DNA of 64,000 bases from Agathobaculum massiliense (GCF_900291975.1 NZ_OMPN01000001.1:496001-560000); one strand, 5' to 3'; counted from the stretch's first letter, positions 50,096-60,203 are shown. Notes: generated from the letters alone by a model not told the origin. Made by a program: numbers and translations.

Positions 50096-50683
50096 TCACA
50101 GTCGAAGCGGTTCCACCCGATCCGCCTCGGTGACCGGCCGCAGCACACGGCATGGACTGCCCGCCGCAATCACGCCCGCCGGCACATCGCGCGTCACTAC
50201 GCTGCCCGCGCCGATCACGCTGCCCGCGCCAATCGTCACACCACCGCAGATCGTGGCGTTCGCGCCAATCCACACGTCCGGCCCGATCGTGATGGGGCGC
50301 GAGGTGCCGATACCGGCCGCACGCTGCGCCGCGTCCACTGCATGCCCCGCGCAGGCGATGCAGACCCCGGGGGCAATAAACGCATTTTCGCCGATGTGTA
50401 CGGGCGAGGTGTCTAAAATAACACAATTATAGTTGATGACGGTCAAACCGTGGGTATGGATATTAAAGCCATAATCGCAGCGGAACGACGGTTCGATAAA
50501 CGTCAGCGGATGGCAGTCTCCGAACAGCTCGCGCAGCAGCGCCGCACGGCGCTCCCCCTCGTCCGGCCGAGTCTGGTTGTACTGCCAGCACAGCAGCTTG
50601 GCGCGGTCCTGCAGCGCAAGCGGCGTATCGGTATGCCGCGCGCAGTAGCCTTCGTTCGCGGTCATCACGTCTAAAATATTCAT
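50096..50683 (-). CDS. Sugar O-acetyltransferase (maltose acetyltransferase type), second copy
   Basis: A 195-residue left-handed beta-helix acetyltransferase. N-terminal helices contain DVMTANEGYCARHTD; the hexapeptide region shows FNIHTHGLTVINYNCVILD, FIAPGVCIACAGHAVD with the catalytic His, and VWIGANATICGGVTIGAGSVIGAGSVVTRDVPAG. It is clearly related to the copy at 42.9 kb but diverged. AGGGAGAG precedes the ATG. It begins 37 bases after the topoisomerase A subunit gene, with which it may share a transcript. Confidence 0.9.
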   Translation of the reverse strand: MNILDVMTANEGYCARHTDTPLALQDRAKLLCWQYNQTRPDEGERRAALLRELFGDCHPLTFIEPSFRCDYGFNIHTHGLTVINYNCVILDTSPVHIGENAFIAPGVCIACAGHAVDAAQRAAGIGTSRPITIGPDVWIGANATICGGVTIGAGSVIGAGSVVTRDVPAGVIAAGSPCRVLRPVTEADRVEPLRL

Positions 50684-50720
50684 AACTCTCCCTCTGTCCG
50701 GTTTTTCGGACGATAAAGAC

Positions 50721-52928
50721 TTACAGCTTAAGTTGCTGCTCCGGCAAATCCTCGTCGGTCAGCAGCGCGCCAATGGACGGGATGCTGCGGCAGCGGTAGC
50801 GGCCGTTGTCGGTCAGGCCCGCATCCTCCATGCGACAAGCGCGCGTAATGGTGTGCTTGCCGCGCAGCACCATCGCCTGCACGCCCTGCGTCGAGCGGCT
50901 GGTCTTGATATCCAGCATGCCCGCGCGGAACGTCAGCGCACGGTTCGCGGTGGAAAACATGGTGATTTCGGTTTCCTCGTCGACCGGATGGAAGAACGCC
51001 ACTGCGGGTGACTTGCCCGAATACGCGCCTGTCAGGCGGCGGCGGTTGGTCTTGGTCTCGAACGACTCGAGCGAGAAGCGCGCGGCCTTGCCGTTCTGGA
51101 AAACGACGACCATGCTGCCCTTGTAGTCGCCCGGCAGCAGGGCATACACCGGTGCTTCACCGTCCTCCATGTCCAGCTTGGCGGCCAGATAATCGCCCAG
51201 CACGGAGGCCTTGCAGTCGTCAAAGTCATACAGCCGCGCCTTATACGCCTGCTGCAAATTGGTGAAGAAGATAATCTCCGCTTTGTTGGTCGCCTCGGCC
51301 TGCCAGGCCACCTCGTCGCCCTCCTTGAGCTTATGCTCCTGCGACATGCGCCAGGACTGCGGCGTGATCTTCTTGAAATACCCTTCGCGCGTCAGGAACA
51401 GTAGCACGGGGTAGTCCTCGATATGGTCCTCCGCATCGAACTCCTGCACCGCCCCTGCGGTCACAAGGCTGGTCTTCCTCTCGGATGGATATTTCTTGAT
51501 AACCTGCTCCAGTTCCTTGACGATAATATTCCGGATCTTGGCATTGGAACCTACGATCTCCTCGAGCCTGGCGATTTCTTTTTCGAGCGCCTCGGTCTCC
51601 TGCGTTCGTTTGAGGATATATTCCTTGTTGATGTTGCGCAGGCGGATATCTGCAATGAACTCGGCCTGGAGCTGATCGATGCCGAAGCCGATCATCAGAT
51701 TGGGAATAACCTCGGCGTCCTCCTCGGTCTCGCGGATGATCTGGATCGCCTTGTCGATGTCGAGCAGGATCCTCTGCAGGCCGTGCAGCAGGTGCAGCTT
51801 GTCCTTTTTCTTGTTCAGGTCGAAGAACACGCGGCGGCGAACGCATTCGGTACGCCAGGCCGTCCACTCGTCCAGCAGTTCGCGCACACCCAGCACGCGA
51901 GGCATGCCGCCGATCAGCACATTAAAGTTACAGGAAAAGCTGTCCATCAGCGGGGTCATTTTCATCAGCCGCACCATCAGTTTGTCCGGATCGGCGCCGC
52001 GCTTGAGGTCAATGGCGATCTTTAAGCCGGAAAGGTCGGTCTCATCGCGCACGTCCGCAATCTCGCGCACCTTGCCGGACTTGACCAGCTCGGCAATCTT
52101 GTCGATAATCGCCTCAATGGTCGTCGTATAGGGGATCTCGGTGATCTCGATCAGGTTCTCCTTTTTGTTATGCGCCCACCTGGCGCGCACCTTGAACGAG
52201 CCGCGGCCGGTCTCGTAAATCGCACGCATCTCGGCTTCATCGTAAATCAGTTCGCCGCCGGTCGAAAAATCGGGAGCGGGCAGGGTGGAGAGCAGGTCGT
52301 GCGCGGGATCCTTGATATACGCGATCGTGGTGCGGCACACCTCGCCCAAGTTAAAACCGCAGAAATTCGAAGCCATACCGACCGCGATGCCCGTATTGGC
52401 CGATACCAGGATATTGGGGAAGGTGGTCGGCAGCAGCGTCGGCTCCTGCATCGTGCCGTCATAGTTGTCCATGAAATCGACCGCGTCCGTATCAATATCG
52501 CGGAACAGCTCAGCGCAGAACGCATCCAGCTTAGCCTCGGTATAACGCGGCGCGGCGTAGGCCATATCGCGCGAATACACCTTGCCGAAGTTGCCCTTGC
52601 TGTCCACGAACGGGGTCAGCAGCGCCTCGTTGCCGCGCGTCAGGCGCACCATGGTCTCGTAGATCGCCGCATCGCCGTGCGGGTTGAGCTTCATGGTCGA
52701 GCCGACGATATTGGCCGACTTGGTACGGTTGCCGTTCAGCAGCCCCATCTTGTACATGGTGTACAGCAGCTTGCGGTGCGAGGGCTTGAAGCCGTCGATT
52801 TCCGGTATCGCTCGCGAGACGATAACACTCATTGCGTACGGCATGTAGTTTTCGCGCAGCGTGTCCGTGATGCGCTGGTCCACCGAGGGATGCTCCTTAT
52901 ATTGTTTTATCTCAGGTTTTTTCGCCAT
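50721..52928 (-). CDS. Type IIA topoisomerase subunit A (GyrA/ParC-like), divergent paralogue
   Basis: A 735-residue DNA breakage-reunion subunit. The N-terminal winged-helix and tower regions are present: YAMSVIVSRAIPEIDGFKPSHRKLLY, STMKLNPHGDAAIYETMVRL, and the active-site Tyr129 in AYAAPRYTEAKL (Pro where gyrase usually has Met). It is shorter than GyrA, with a reduced C-terminal beta-propeller. The start at 52928 has GGAGGG upstream. Together with the B subunit at 53.8-55.7 kb it forms a second, divergent gyrase-like enzyme, usually annotated topoisomerase IV in Clostridia. It relaxes or decatenates DNA. Confidence 0.88.
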   Translation of the reverse strand: MAKKPEIKQYKEHPSVDQRITDTLRENYMPYAMSVIVSRAIPEIDGFKPSHRKLLYTMYKMGLLNGNRTKSANIVGSTMKLNPHGDAAIYETMVRLTRGNEALLTPFVDSKGNFGKVYSRDMAYAAPRYTEAKLDAFCAELFRDIDTDAVDFMDNYDGTMQEPTLLPTTFPNILVSANTGIAVGMASNFCGFNLGEVCRTTIAYIKDPAHDLLSTLPAPDFSTGGELIYDEAEMRAIYETGRGSFKVRARWAHNKKENLIEITEIPYTTTIEAIIDKIAELVKSGKVREIADVRDETDLSGLKIAIDLKRGADPDKLMVRLMKMTPLMDSFSCNFNVLIGGMPRVLGVRELLDEWTAWRTECVRRRVFFDLNKKKDKLHLLHGLQRILLDIDKAIQIIRETEEDAEVIPNLMIGFGIDQLQAEFIADIRLRNINKEYILKRTQETEALEKEIARLEEIVGSNAKIRNIIVKELEQVIKKYPSERKTSLVTAGAVQEFDAEDHIEDYPVLLFLTREGYFKKITPQSWRMSQEHKLKEGDEVAWQAEATNKAEIIFFTNLQQAYKARLYDFDDCKASVLGDYLAAKLDMEDGEAPVYALLPGDYKGSMVVVFQNGKAARFSLESFETKTNRRRLTGAYSGKSPAVAFFHPVDEETEITMFSTANRALTFRAGMLDIKTSRSTQGVQAMVLRGKHTITRACRMEDAGLTDNGRYRCRSIPSIGALLTDEDLPEQQLKL

Positions 52929-53731
52929 TCTGGCCCTCCGTTTGTTTCGTATTTTTACACGGCGCGCCGCCCAGCAGACTACCGTGCGGCAGAATGGCCA
53001 GCACGGATGCAATCAGCAGCCCGCCGGCGAACACCAGCAGCCAAAGCTGCCCAAACCGCAGGTACATCACCTTTGGCCGACGCGTCGTCCATTCTATCCA
53101 CAGGCGCAGTACCAGCAGATGCGACAGATAAAGTCCAAAGGATAACCGGCTAACTGCGCGGGCGTGCCGCGGAACATCCCGCGGCAGGCTGCACAGCGCC
53201 CACAGCAGCAGAAAAGAGGTAAAGGCATATGCCGTAATATCCGGCCGGAGCGAAAGCGCACGCACAACGGGCTGCAGCTTTGCCGTCCCCAGTACGGCGG
53301 CAGCGCTCGCCGTCCCAGCCATACACAAAGGGAAAGCCGCGGCATCCCCCTCTCCACCTGCCGCCGGAACAGCGCCCCGCCCACATAGAACACCGTCCAC
53401 GGGAGGAATCATACTGTCGGCGAGATAGGAAACGCCGGCAGCCGCTTCAAGCAGCAGATAAGCCGCCGACCAGACGGGGTACGCGGGCAGAACCCGCTTC
53501 AGCCGTTTCCAAGCCGAGTGTGCCCTTCCCCGTATACACTCGCCCACCTTACGCGTACACTTTTGCATATTCGAGGCCGGAAAGCATCAGAAAAAGCGGC
53601 ACGGAAAACCGCGCAAGCTGATTGCAGCAAACCTCCGGCCATCCGGCCGCCCCCGCCGTTGTATGGAGCATTACAACAGCCATGGCCGCGGCCGCGCGCA
53701 GCCCATCCATCTGCGGAAAACGTCCCATCAC
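52912..53731 (-). pseudogene. Broken acyltransferase_3 (OafA-like) membrane protein
   Basis: The minus frame from 53731 begins as an acyltransferase_3 protein (MDGLRAAAAMAVVMLHTTAG, FSVPLFLMLSGLEYAK). It stops at 53549, while another frame continues with RAHSAWKRLKRVLPAYPVWSAAYLLL. A third frame near 53400-53330 carries a plausible FYVGGALFRRQVERG stretch before sense returns in SRLSFGLYLSHLLVLRLWIEW. So at least two frameshifts are present, and the joined length (about 275) is short for the family. It overlaps the start of the topoisomerase A gene and lies between the two topoisomerase subunits. Confidence 0.75.
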
Positions 53732-53752
53732 TCCCCCCCTGCTCCCCTTTTG

Positions 53753-55747
53753 TTACGAAATATCCGCCAGCTCCAAATACTGCGCCCCGTTCTCCGCGAT
53801 ATACTCCTTGCGGCCAGACAGGTTATCGCCCAGCAGCAGGTCGAACATCTCGCTGGTCGCCTGTGCTTCGTCCGGCGTAATGCGGATCAGGCGGCGGGTC
53901 TCGGGATTCATGGTGGTCTCCCACATCATGTCGGCCTCGTTCTCGCCCAGACCCTTGGAGCGCTGGATAAGCACCTTTTTGCCCTCCAGTTTTTTTAGGA
54001 TCGCGGCCTTTTCGCTCTCGTCGAACGCGAAATAGCTCTTGTCCCTGTGCGTAATCTCATACAGCGGGGACTCCGCAATATATACATACCCCTGCTCGAT
54101 CAGCGTCGGCACCAGCCGGTACAGCATGGTCAGGATCAGCGTGCGGATCTGGAAGCCGTCCACATCCGCATCCGTGCAGATGATGATGCGCCGCCAGCGC
54201 AGCGCGTCCAGATCGAACGCGGACAGGTCGCGGCTGGCCTTGCCGCGCACCTCCACGCCGCAGCCGAGTACCTTCAAAAGGTCAGTGATGATATCGTTTT
54301 TGAAGATCTTGTCGTAATCCGCCTTCAGGCAGTTTAAGATTTTGCCGCGCACGGGCATGATGGCCTGGAACTCACTGTCCCGCCCCTGCTTGACCGAACC
54401 GAGCGCAGAGTCGCCCTCCACGATGTACAGCTCGCGGCGCGTCACGTCCTTGGTGCGGCAGTCCACGAATTTCTGCACGCGGTTAGCGAGATCGATATTG
54501 CCGGACAGCTTCTTTTTAATGTTCAGGCGCGCCTTTTCCGCCTGCTCACGGCTGCGCTTGTTAATCAGAATCTGCTCGGCGATCTTGTCCGCCTCGGCCT
54601 TGTTCTCGATGAAGTAGATTTCCAGCCCCTGCTTGAGGAAATCGGTCATCGCCTCCTGGATGAACTTGTTGGTAATGGCCTTTTTGGTCTGGTTCTCGTA
54701 CGAGGTCTGGGTGGAAAAGCAGTTGGTCACCAGCACCAGGCTGTCCATCACGTCCTGGAACGTGACCTTGCTTTCGGATTTGTTATATTTGCCGTTCTGC
54801 TTAAGGTAGGCATCGATTGCGGAGACAAACGCCGAGCGCACCGCCTTATCCGGCGCGCCGCCGTGCTCCAGCCAGGACGAGTTGTGGTAATACTCGATCT
54901 GCGACACCGCGGACGAGAAGCAGAACGCACACGACAGCTTGACCTTGTATTCCGGTTTGTCCGCGCGGTCACGGCCGCGGCGCTCGCTTTCTAGGAACTG
55001 CACTGAGGTCAGCGGGTTCTCGCCCGCAAGCTCGGTCACATAATCCACAATGCCGTTCTGGTACAAAAACTCGGTGGTTTCGAACTTGCCGCCGGACTGG
55101 TTTTTCAGCACAAATTTCACATGGCTGTTGACCACCGCCTGCCGCTTGAGCGTATCCAGATAATACTCCACCGGAATGTTGATATCCGTGAACACCTCGA
55201 GGTCGGGCTTCCAGCGGATGGTGGTGCCAGTCTTTTTGCTGGTCGTGGGCGATTTGACAAAGCCCTCTCTGGTGCCGGTTTTGTTTTCGCCCTTTTCAAA
55301 ATGCAGGGTGTACTCGAACCCGTCGCGGACGACCGTCACATCCATATATTCCGAAGAGTACTGGGTCGCGCAGGTACCCAGGCCGTTAAGGCCGAGCGAA
55401 AACTCGTAGTTCTCCCCAGTGTCGTTCTTGTATTTGCCGCCCGCGTACAGCTCGCAGAACACCAGCTCCCAGTTATACCGTTGCTCGCTTTCATTCCACT
55501 CCACTGGAATGCCGCGGCCGTGGTCCGCGACCTCGATCGAGCCATCCGCGTATCGGGTGGTGACGATCTCGCTGCCATAGCCCTCGCGCGCTTCGTCAAT
55601 CGAGTTGGAGAGGATCTCGAACACCGCGTGCTCACAGCCCTCCAGACCATCCGACCCGAAAATCACGCCTGGGCGCTTACGGACGCGGTCCGCGCCCTTG
55701 AGCGAGGAAATGCTTTCATTACCGTAAGACGGTTTTGCTTTGCTCAT
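53753..55747 (-). CDS. Type IIA topoisomerase subunit B (GyrB/ParE-like), divergent paralogue
   Basis: A 664-residue ATPase subunit. The GHKL ATP site is seen in RKRPGVIFGSDG, EILSNSIDEAREGYG (Asn and Glu) and ADHGRGIPVEW. The ATP lid reads GLNGLGTCATQYSSEY instead of the usual GLHGVG-SVVNALS. The TOPRIM domain has VEGDSALGSVKQGRDSEFQA and the metal-binding DADVDGFQIRTL. These substitutions set it apart from housekeeping GyrB and ParE. CAGGAG precedes the ATG, and a TTGAAA-17-TATACT promoter lies about 50 bases upstream. It opens the topoisomerase operon. Confidence 0.88.
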   Translation of the reverse strand: MSKAKPSYGNESISSLKGADRVRKRPGVIFGSDGLEGCEHAVFEILSNSIDEAREGYGSEIVTTRYADGSIEVADHGRGIPVEWNESEQRYNWELVFCELYAGGKYKNDTGENYEFSLGLNGLGTCATQYSSEYMDVTVVRDGFEYTLHFEKGENKTGTREGFVKSPTTSKKTGTTIRWKPDLEVFTDINIPVEYYLDTLKRQAVVNSHVKFVLKNQSGGKFETTEFLYQNGIVDYVTELAGENPLTSVQFLESERRGRDRADKPEYKVKLSCAFCFSSAVSQIEYYHNSSWLEHGGAPDKAVRSAFVSAIDAYLKQNGKYNKSESKVTFQDVMDSLVLVTNCFSTQTSYENQTKKAITNKFIQEAMTDFLKQGLEIYFIENKAEADKIAEQILINKRSREQAEKARLNIKKKLSGNIDLANRVQKFVDCRTKDVTRRELYIVEGDSALGSVKQGRDSEFQAIMPVRGKILNCLKADYDKIFKNDIITDLLKVLGCGVEVRGKASRDLSAFDLDALRWRRIIICTDADVDGFQIRTLILTMLYRLVPTLIEQGYVYIAESPLYEITHRDKSYFAFDESEKAAILKKLEGKKVLIQRSKGLGENEADMMWETTMNPETRRLIRITPDEAQATSEMFDLLLGDNLSGRKEYIAENGAQYLELADIS

Positions 55748-55797
55748 ATACGTTCCTAACTCCTGTATTAAGGCTCATTAAATTCCATAACTAATAT

Positions 55798-55826
55798 AGT
55801 ATACGCTGTTTTCAGGATTTTTTCAA
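55798..55826 (-). promoter_or_regulatory. Promoter of the topoisomerase operon
   Basis: Minus strand TTGAAA (55821-55826), 17 bases, TATACT (55798-55803). The rest of 55827-56018 shows no gene. Confidence 0.7.
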
Positions 55827-56018
55827 TCACTTTTCTGCATCTACCCATGCACACCGCCTGCATCAGACACAAAATCCGTCTGTTTCGACAACCCGCCTGC
55901 GAATCATATACCTGCACTGTCTTGTTTTTTCGAAAGCAGCGGCCATCTCCTATCAGACTGCGCGGGAATGCCCTGTCCGGAATAGTCTGCTCAATCGCAT
56001 TTAACAGGAGGATATTTT

Positions 56019-56649
56019 GTGACTATTCCGGAACCCCGCATTTATCCCCGCACGGGTGACAATCAAATAGTCTATCTAAAAAACGTCTCCACCCGCCCTG
56101 GCATTATAGCCGGCGACTATACCATATATAACGATTTTGTAAACGACCCCCGCCTGTTCAGGCGGAACAACGTGCTGTACCAGTATCCCATCAACCACGA
56201 CCGTTTGATAATCGGCAAATACTACTCCATTGCCTGCGGAACCCGTTTTCTGCTCGCCAGCACCAACCATACGCGCTCACTCGCAGCCTATCCCTTCCCG
56301 CTGTTTTTTGAGGAATGGGGTCTGGACAAGTCCAATGTAGCCGATGCTTGGTACAACCGGGGGTGGTATCATTGTCGGAAACGACGTGTGGATTGGCTAT
56401 GAGACGGTACTCCTCTCTGGCGTTATGATTGGAGACGGCGCGGTAATCGGTACACGCGCTGTAGTCACAAGGGATGTGCCGCCGTATTCCATTGTCGGAG
56501 GCGTCCCCGCCAGGGTCATTCGACAAAGGTTCGATGACGGCACGGTGTCTGCCCTGTTTTCGCTCCGTTGGTGGGACTGGCCGCGCGATTGCATAGCACG
56601 CAATATCGCTGCTATACAGTCTGGGCGGCTTGAACCGCCGCTATCATAA
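56019..56649 (+). pseudogene. Vat-like xenobiotic acetyltransferase, one frameshift
   Basis: The GTG at 56019 (GGAGGATAT upstream) opens a CatB/Vat-type hexapeptide acetyltransferase: YPRTGDNQIVYLKNVSTR, YTIYNDFVNDP, LYQYPINHDRLIIGKYYSI, STNHTRSLAAYPFPLF. The frame shifts at about 56360 in a run of five G, where four would keep it. It continues as [40 protein letters not shown] and a C-terminal [16 protein letters not shown] typical of the family. If restored it would be about 210 residues. Vat enzymes acetylate streptogramin A antibiotics, but chromosomal relatives often have other substrates. Confidence 0.85.
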
Positions 56650-56658
56650 GCACACACC

Positions 56659-56692
56659 AAAAACGCGCTTTGCCTCTGCAAAGCGCGTTTTT
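56659..56692 (+). terminator. Terminator after the Vat-like gene
   Basis: A 15-bp perfect stem (56659-56673 with 56678-56692) ending in T, 10 bases after the stop. Confidence 0.8.
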
Positions 56693-56906
56693 ATAATAAT
56701 GGGCGGTACCGCCTCTTGTTTGTGGACTGTCCGGGAGCCTGCGCGGTATTCCGTCCCACAGGGCCGAACAGATTTTTATTATCTTCCCATGAAGAAGTAT
56801 ATGTCAAAAGGGGGGTCCCTTGCTCTGATAATAGAATACCCGATCGATATGTCTAAAGTTTGTAGAATCTTTGAAAGAACTGTAAACTTCGCCCATCGGC
56901 TACAGA

Positions 56907-56951
56907 CAGAAAGATGCCGCAGGAGGTTATACCTCCTGCGGCATCTTTCTG
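56907..56951. terminator. Long 21-bp hairpin downstream of rpsU
   Basis: A perfect 21-bp stem (56907-56927 with 56931-56951) with a 3-base loop, 65 bases past the rpsU stop. TTTCT lies in the right place for minus-strand termination, but the stem is unusually long. The rest of 56693-57016 holds no gene that I can support. Confidence 0.6.
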
Positions 56952-57016
56952 CGAACGTCCCTCAGCCGAAGCCCTCAGGAACGTTTTGTTCGATCGAAAA
57001 CGCGCTTTAACCGATC

Positions 57017-57199
57017 TTATCTGAACTTTTTCTTCTTCGCGCGCGCGGCCTCAGACTTCTTGCGGCGCTTGACGCTCGGGCTTTCATAATGCTCACGCTT
57101 GCGGAGCTCGGAAAGCGTACCCGCTTTGGCGCACGAACGCTTAAAACGGCGCAGCGCGCTGTCAATAGACTCGTTTTCCTTAATGCGGATCTCCGACAC
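57017..57199 (-). CDS. rpsU: Ribosomal protein S21
   Basis: A 60-residue basic protein of the small ribosomal subunit. The sequence [19 protein letters not shown], the [20 protein letters not shown] core and the Lys-rich KKKKFR end are characteristic of bacterial S21. The GTG start at 57199 has GGAGGGA upstream and gives the normal length; the open extension to 57268 is in the leader. A perfect consensus promoter and an 80-base leader with a GTCCC/GGGAC hairpin precede it. Confidence 0.93.
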   Translation of the reverse strand: MSEIRIKENESIDSALRRFKRSCAKAGTLSELRKREHYESPSVKRRKKSEAARAKKKKFR

Positions 57200-57282
57200 A
57201 GTTTTCCCTCCCTCCGCGCGTCCCCCTATGGAGGGACACTTTGCACGGTCTCCTGCGCCAGAGCACAAAAAACCGTAAGAAT

Positions 57283-57311
57283 ATTATATCTGTTTTTACC
57301 GTCCGTGTCAA
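57283..57311 (-). promoter_or_regulatory. Consensus promoter of rpsU
   Basis: Minus strand TTGACA (57306-57311), exactly 17 bases, TATAAT (57283-57288). It sits just past the end of leuS. Confidence 0.88.
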
Positions 57312-57320
57312 CAGCAAAGT

Positions 57321-59729
57321 TCAGCGGACAACCAGATTGACGATTTTACCCGGCACGACGATCTGCTTGACCATCTGCTTACCCTCGACCGCGTGCTGCA
57401 CCTTTTCCTCGGCCAGCGCGGCGTCGATCGCCGCCTGCTTGTCGCAGTCGACCGGCAGTTTGATGGTACACTTGAGCTTGCCGTTGACCTGCACCGCCAT
57501 CTCGACCGTGTCCTCGACCGTCTTGGCCTCGTCGTACTGCGGCCACGGCGCAATGGAGAGCAGGCCCTTTCCGCCCATCTGCTGCCACAATTCCTCGGTG
57601 ATATGCGGCGCAAAGGGGTTGAGCAGGGTCAGGAACGTCATATACTCCGCCTTATTGACGCCTTTGTCGTAGAATTCGTTGAGCATGGTCATCAGCGCCG
57701 CGATCGCGGTATTGGCCTTGAGGTTGTCCGCGTCGTCACCGACCTTGTTGATCGTGCGGTGCATGAGTACCTCGTGCTGCTTGGAGTAGGCATCGCCCTC
57801 CTGCACCTTTTCCACCAGCGCCCATACGCGCTCGAGGAAACGGCGGCAGCCCTTGATCGACTTAGGGCTCCACGGCGCGGCCTTCTCAAAGTCGCCGATA
57901 AACATTTCGTACAGGCGCATGGTGTCCGCGCCGTAGGTCTCTACAATTTCGTCCGGATTAACGACGTTGCCGCGGCTCTTGGACATCTTCTCGCCGTTTT
58001 CGCCCAGGATCATGCCATGGCTGGTACGCTTGGCATATGGCTCCTTGGTTGGCACCACACCGATGTCATAGAGGAACTTGTGCCAGAAGCGGCTGTACAA
58101 CAGGTGGAGCGTGGTGTGCTCCATGCCGCCGTTGTACCAGTCCACTGGGGACCAGTATTCGAGCGCTTCCTTAGACGCGAGCGCCTTGTCGTTGTGCGGG
58201 TCCATATAGCGCAGGAAGTACCAGGACGAACCCGCCCACTGGGGCATGGTGTCGGTCTCGCGCTTAGCGGGGCCGCCGCAGCACGGGCAGGTGGTGTTGA
58301 CCCAGTCGGTCATGTGCGCGAGCGGGGACTCGCCGTTGTCGGTCGGCTCGTAGGTGTGTACGTTGGGCAGCTCAAGCGGCAGCTGCTCCTCCGGGATCGC
58401 CACCCATCCGCACTTGTCACAGTGTACCAGCGGGATAGGCTCGCCCCAGTAGCGCTGGCGGGAGAACACCCAGTCGCGCAGCTTATACTGCACCTTGGCG
58501 CGGCCAATACCCTTTTCCTCCAGCCAAGCGATCATCGCCGGAATGGCGTCCTTGACCGTCTTTCCGTTGAGGAACTCCGAATTGACCAGGATACCGGTTT
58601 CGTCCTTGGCGGTAAAAGCAGCCTTCTGCACATTCTCGCCGCCGGAAACCACCTCGATGATCTCACAGCCGAACTTTTTGGCAAATTCCCAGTCGCGGTC
58701 GTCATGCGCCGGCACAGCCATGATCGCGCCCGTGCCGTAGCCCATCAGAACGTAATCCGACACGAAGATCGGGATCTCGCGGCCATTCACCGGATTGACC
58801 GCCGCCACGCCGTCGAGCTTAACGCCGGTCTTGTCCTTGTTCAGCTCGGTTCGCTCGAAGTCCGACTTGCGGGCAGCCTCCTCGCGGTAGGCATGGATCT
58901 CGTCGATATTGGCCAGCTTGCCCGCCCACTTTTCGACCGCTGGATGCTCGGGCGAGATAACCATATAGGTCGCTCCGAACAGGGTGTCCGGACGGGTGGT
59001 GTAAACGGTCAGCGTATCACCCTCGGTGGTCTTGAAATCGACCTCCGCGCCGGTCGAACGGCCGATCCAGTTTTTCTGCTGCACCTTGACGCGATCGATG
59101 AAGTCCACGTCGTCCAAATCGTCGATCAGGCGCTGCGCATACTTGGTGATGGCAAGCATCCACTGGCTCTTGGTCTTGTGGACGACCTCGCTACCGCAGC
59201 GCTCGCACACGCCGTTGACGACCTCCTCGTTTGCCAGCACGCACTTGCAGGAGGTACACCAGTTGACGCTCATTTCCTTCTTGTACGCTAGGCCCTTCTT
59301 GAAAAGCTGCAGAAAGATCCACTGGGTCCACTTGTAGTAATTCGGGTCGGTGGTATTAATCTCGCGCGACCAGTCGAACGACAAGCCGAGCGCCCTGAGC
59401 TGTCCCTTAAAGCGGGCGATGTTGTTTTTGGTCACCTCAGCCGGATGAACGTGGTTTTTGATCGCGTAATTCTCGGTCGGCAGGCCGAACGCATCCCATC
59501 CCATCGGGTAAAGGACGTTGTATCCCTGCATGCGCTTTTTGCGCGCGACGATATCCAGCGCGGTATAGGAACGCGGATGGCCTACATGCAGCCCCTGTCC
59601 CGACGGGTACGGAAACTCGACGAGCGCGTAAAACTTCTCCTTGTCGCTGCCGTTCTCAGCCTCGAAGCAGTGCGCCTCGTCCCAGATGTCCTGCCACTTT
59701 TTTTCGACTTGTTTATGATCGTACTTCAA
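57321..59729 (-). CDS. leuS: Leucyl-tRNA synthetase
   Basis: An 802-residue class I aminoacyl-tRNA synthetase. The HIGH motif appears in [21 protein letters not shown] in [15 protein letters not shown], and the editing domain in between contains [16 protein letters not shown] and [16 protein letters not shown] zinc-like Cys set ([21 protein letters not shown]) is present. The start is TTG at 59729 with GGGGGAG at 6 bases. It is the last gene of the rdgB-rsfS operon; no T-box leader is found in the 82-base gap, only a GC-rich hairpin. Confidence 0.97.
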   Translation of the reverse strand: MKYDHKQVEKKWQDIWDEAHCFEAENGSDKEKFYALVEFPYPSGQGLHVGHPRSYTALDIVARKKRMQGYNVLYPMGWDAFGLPTENYAIKNHVHPAEVTKNNIARFKGQLRALGLSFDWSREINTTDPNYYKWTQWIFLQLFKKGLAYKKEMSVNWCTSCKCVLANEEVVNGVCERCGSEVVHKTKSQWMLAITKYAQRLIDDLDDVDFIDRVKVQQKNWIGRSTGAEVDFKTTEGDTLTVYTTRPDTLFGATYMVISPEHPAVEKWAGKLANIDEIHAYREEAARKSDFERTELNKDKTGVKLDGVAAVNPVNGREIPIFVSDYVLMGYGTGAIMAVPAHDDRDWEFAKKFGCEIIEVVSGGENVQKAAFTAKDETGILVNSEFLNGKTVKDAIPAMIAWLEEKGIGRAKVQYKLRDWVFSRQRYWGEPIPLVHCDKCGWVAIPEEQLPLELPNVHTYEPTDNGESPLAHMTDWVNTTCPCCGGPAKRETDTMPQWAGSSWYFLRYMDPHNDKALASKEALEYWSPVDWYNGGMEHTTLHLLYSRFWHKFLYDIGVVPTKEPYAKRTSHGMILGENGEKMSKSRGNVVNPDEIVETYGADTMRLYEMFIGDFEKAAPWSPKSIKGCRRFLERVWALVEKVQEGDAYSKQHEVLMHRTINKVGDDADNLKANTAIAALMTMLNEFYDKGVNKAEYMTFLTLLNPFAPHITEELWQQMGGKGLLSIAPWPQYDEAKTVEDTVEMAVQVNGKLKCTIKLPVDCDKQAAIDAALAEEKVQHAVEGKQMVKQIVVPGKIVNLVVR

Positions 59730-59811
59730 CGGATTCTCCCCCTAAAGTGAATGGTTTATTTTAGACGCGGCAACGCGGCGGACACCGTTCTTCACCCGCC
59801 GCATCCCGTTT

Positions 59812-60177
59812 TTACTTTTCTTCCACGCCAAGGTCGCCCAGCGGCACCGGCGTTCCGTCCTTCCACAGGTTCTCCAGATTATAGAACTTGCGCGCCTCCG
59901 GCATAAACACATGCAGGACCACGCAGCCGTAATCCAGCAGCATCCACTGCGCGGATTCATAGCCTTCCGTATGGTGGGCCAGGGTCTCGTGGTCGTATTT
60001 CAGGTGCCACTCCACGTTGTCCGCCAAGGCCTTGACCTGTGTGGTAGAGCTTGCCGAGCAAATGACAAAGTACTCGGTCAGCTCGGTCAGGCGCTCGACC
60101 TGGAGCACCTGGATATCCTGCCCTTTTTTCTCGATCAGGGCTTCGCAGATCGCCTTTACCGTCTGTTGTGCAGTCAA
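59812..60177 (-). CDS. rsfS: Ribosome silencing factor
   Basis: A 121-residue protein that binds ribosomal protein L14 and blocks subunit joining in starvation. Family motifs are EYFVICSASSTTQVKALADNVE, HHTEGYESAQWMLLDYGCVVLHVF and FYNLENLWKDG. The start is TTG at 60177 with AAAGGAG 8 bases upstream. It lies between the LCP gene and leuS, its usual clostridial neighbourhood. Confidence 0.95.
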   Translation of the reverse strand: MTAQQTVKAICEALIEKKGQDIQVLQVERLTELTEYFVICSASSTTQVKALADNVEWHLKYDHETLAHHTEGYESAQWMLLDYGCVVLHVFMPEARKFYNLENLWKDGTPVPLGDLGVEEK

Positions 60178-60203
60178 TTTGCAAACTCCTTTTTCTCAAT
60201 AAA

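Noticed and set aside
57393-59291. A 632-codon plus-strand open frame opposite leuS
   Set aside because: It is fully inside leuS on the other strand, with no ribosome site and His/Arg/Leu-rich shadow composition.
59730-59811. T-box or attenuator upstream of leuS
   Set aside because: Only a GC-rich hairpin without a T-run lies in this 82-base gap, and leuS is internal to an operon.
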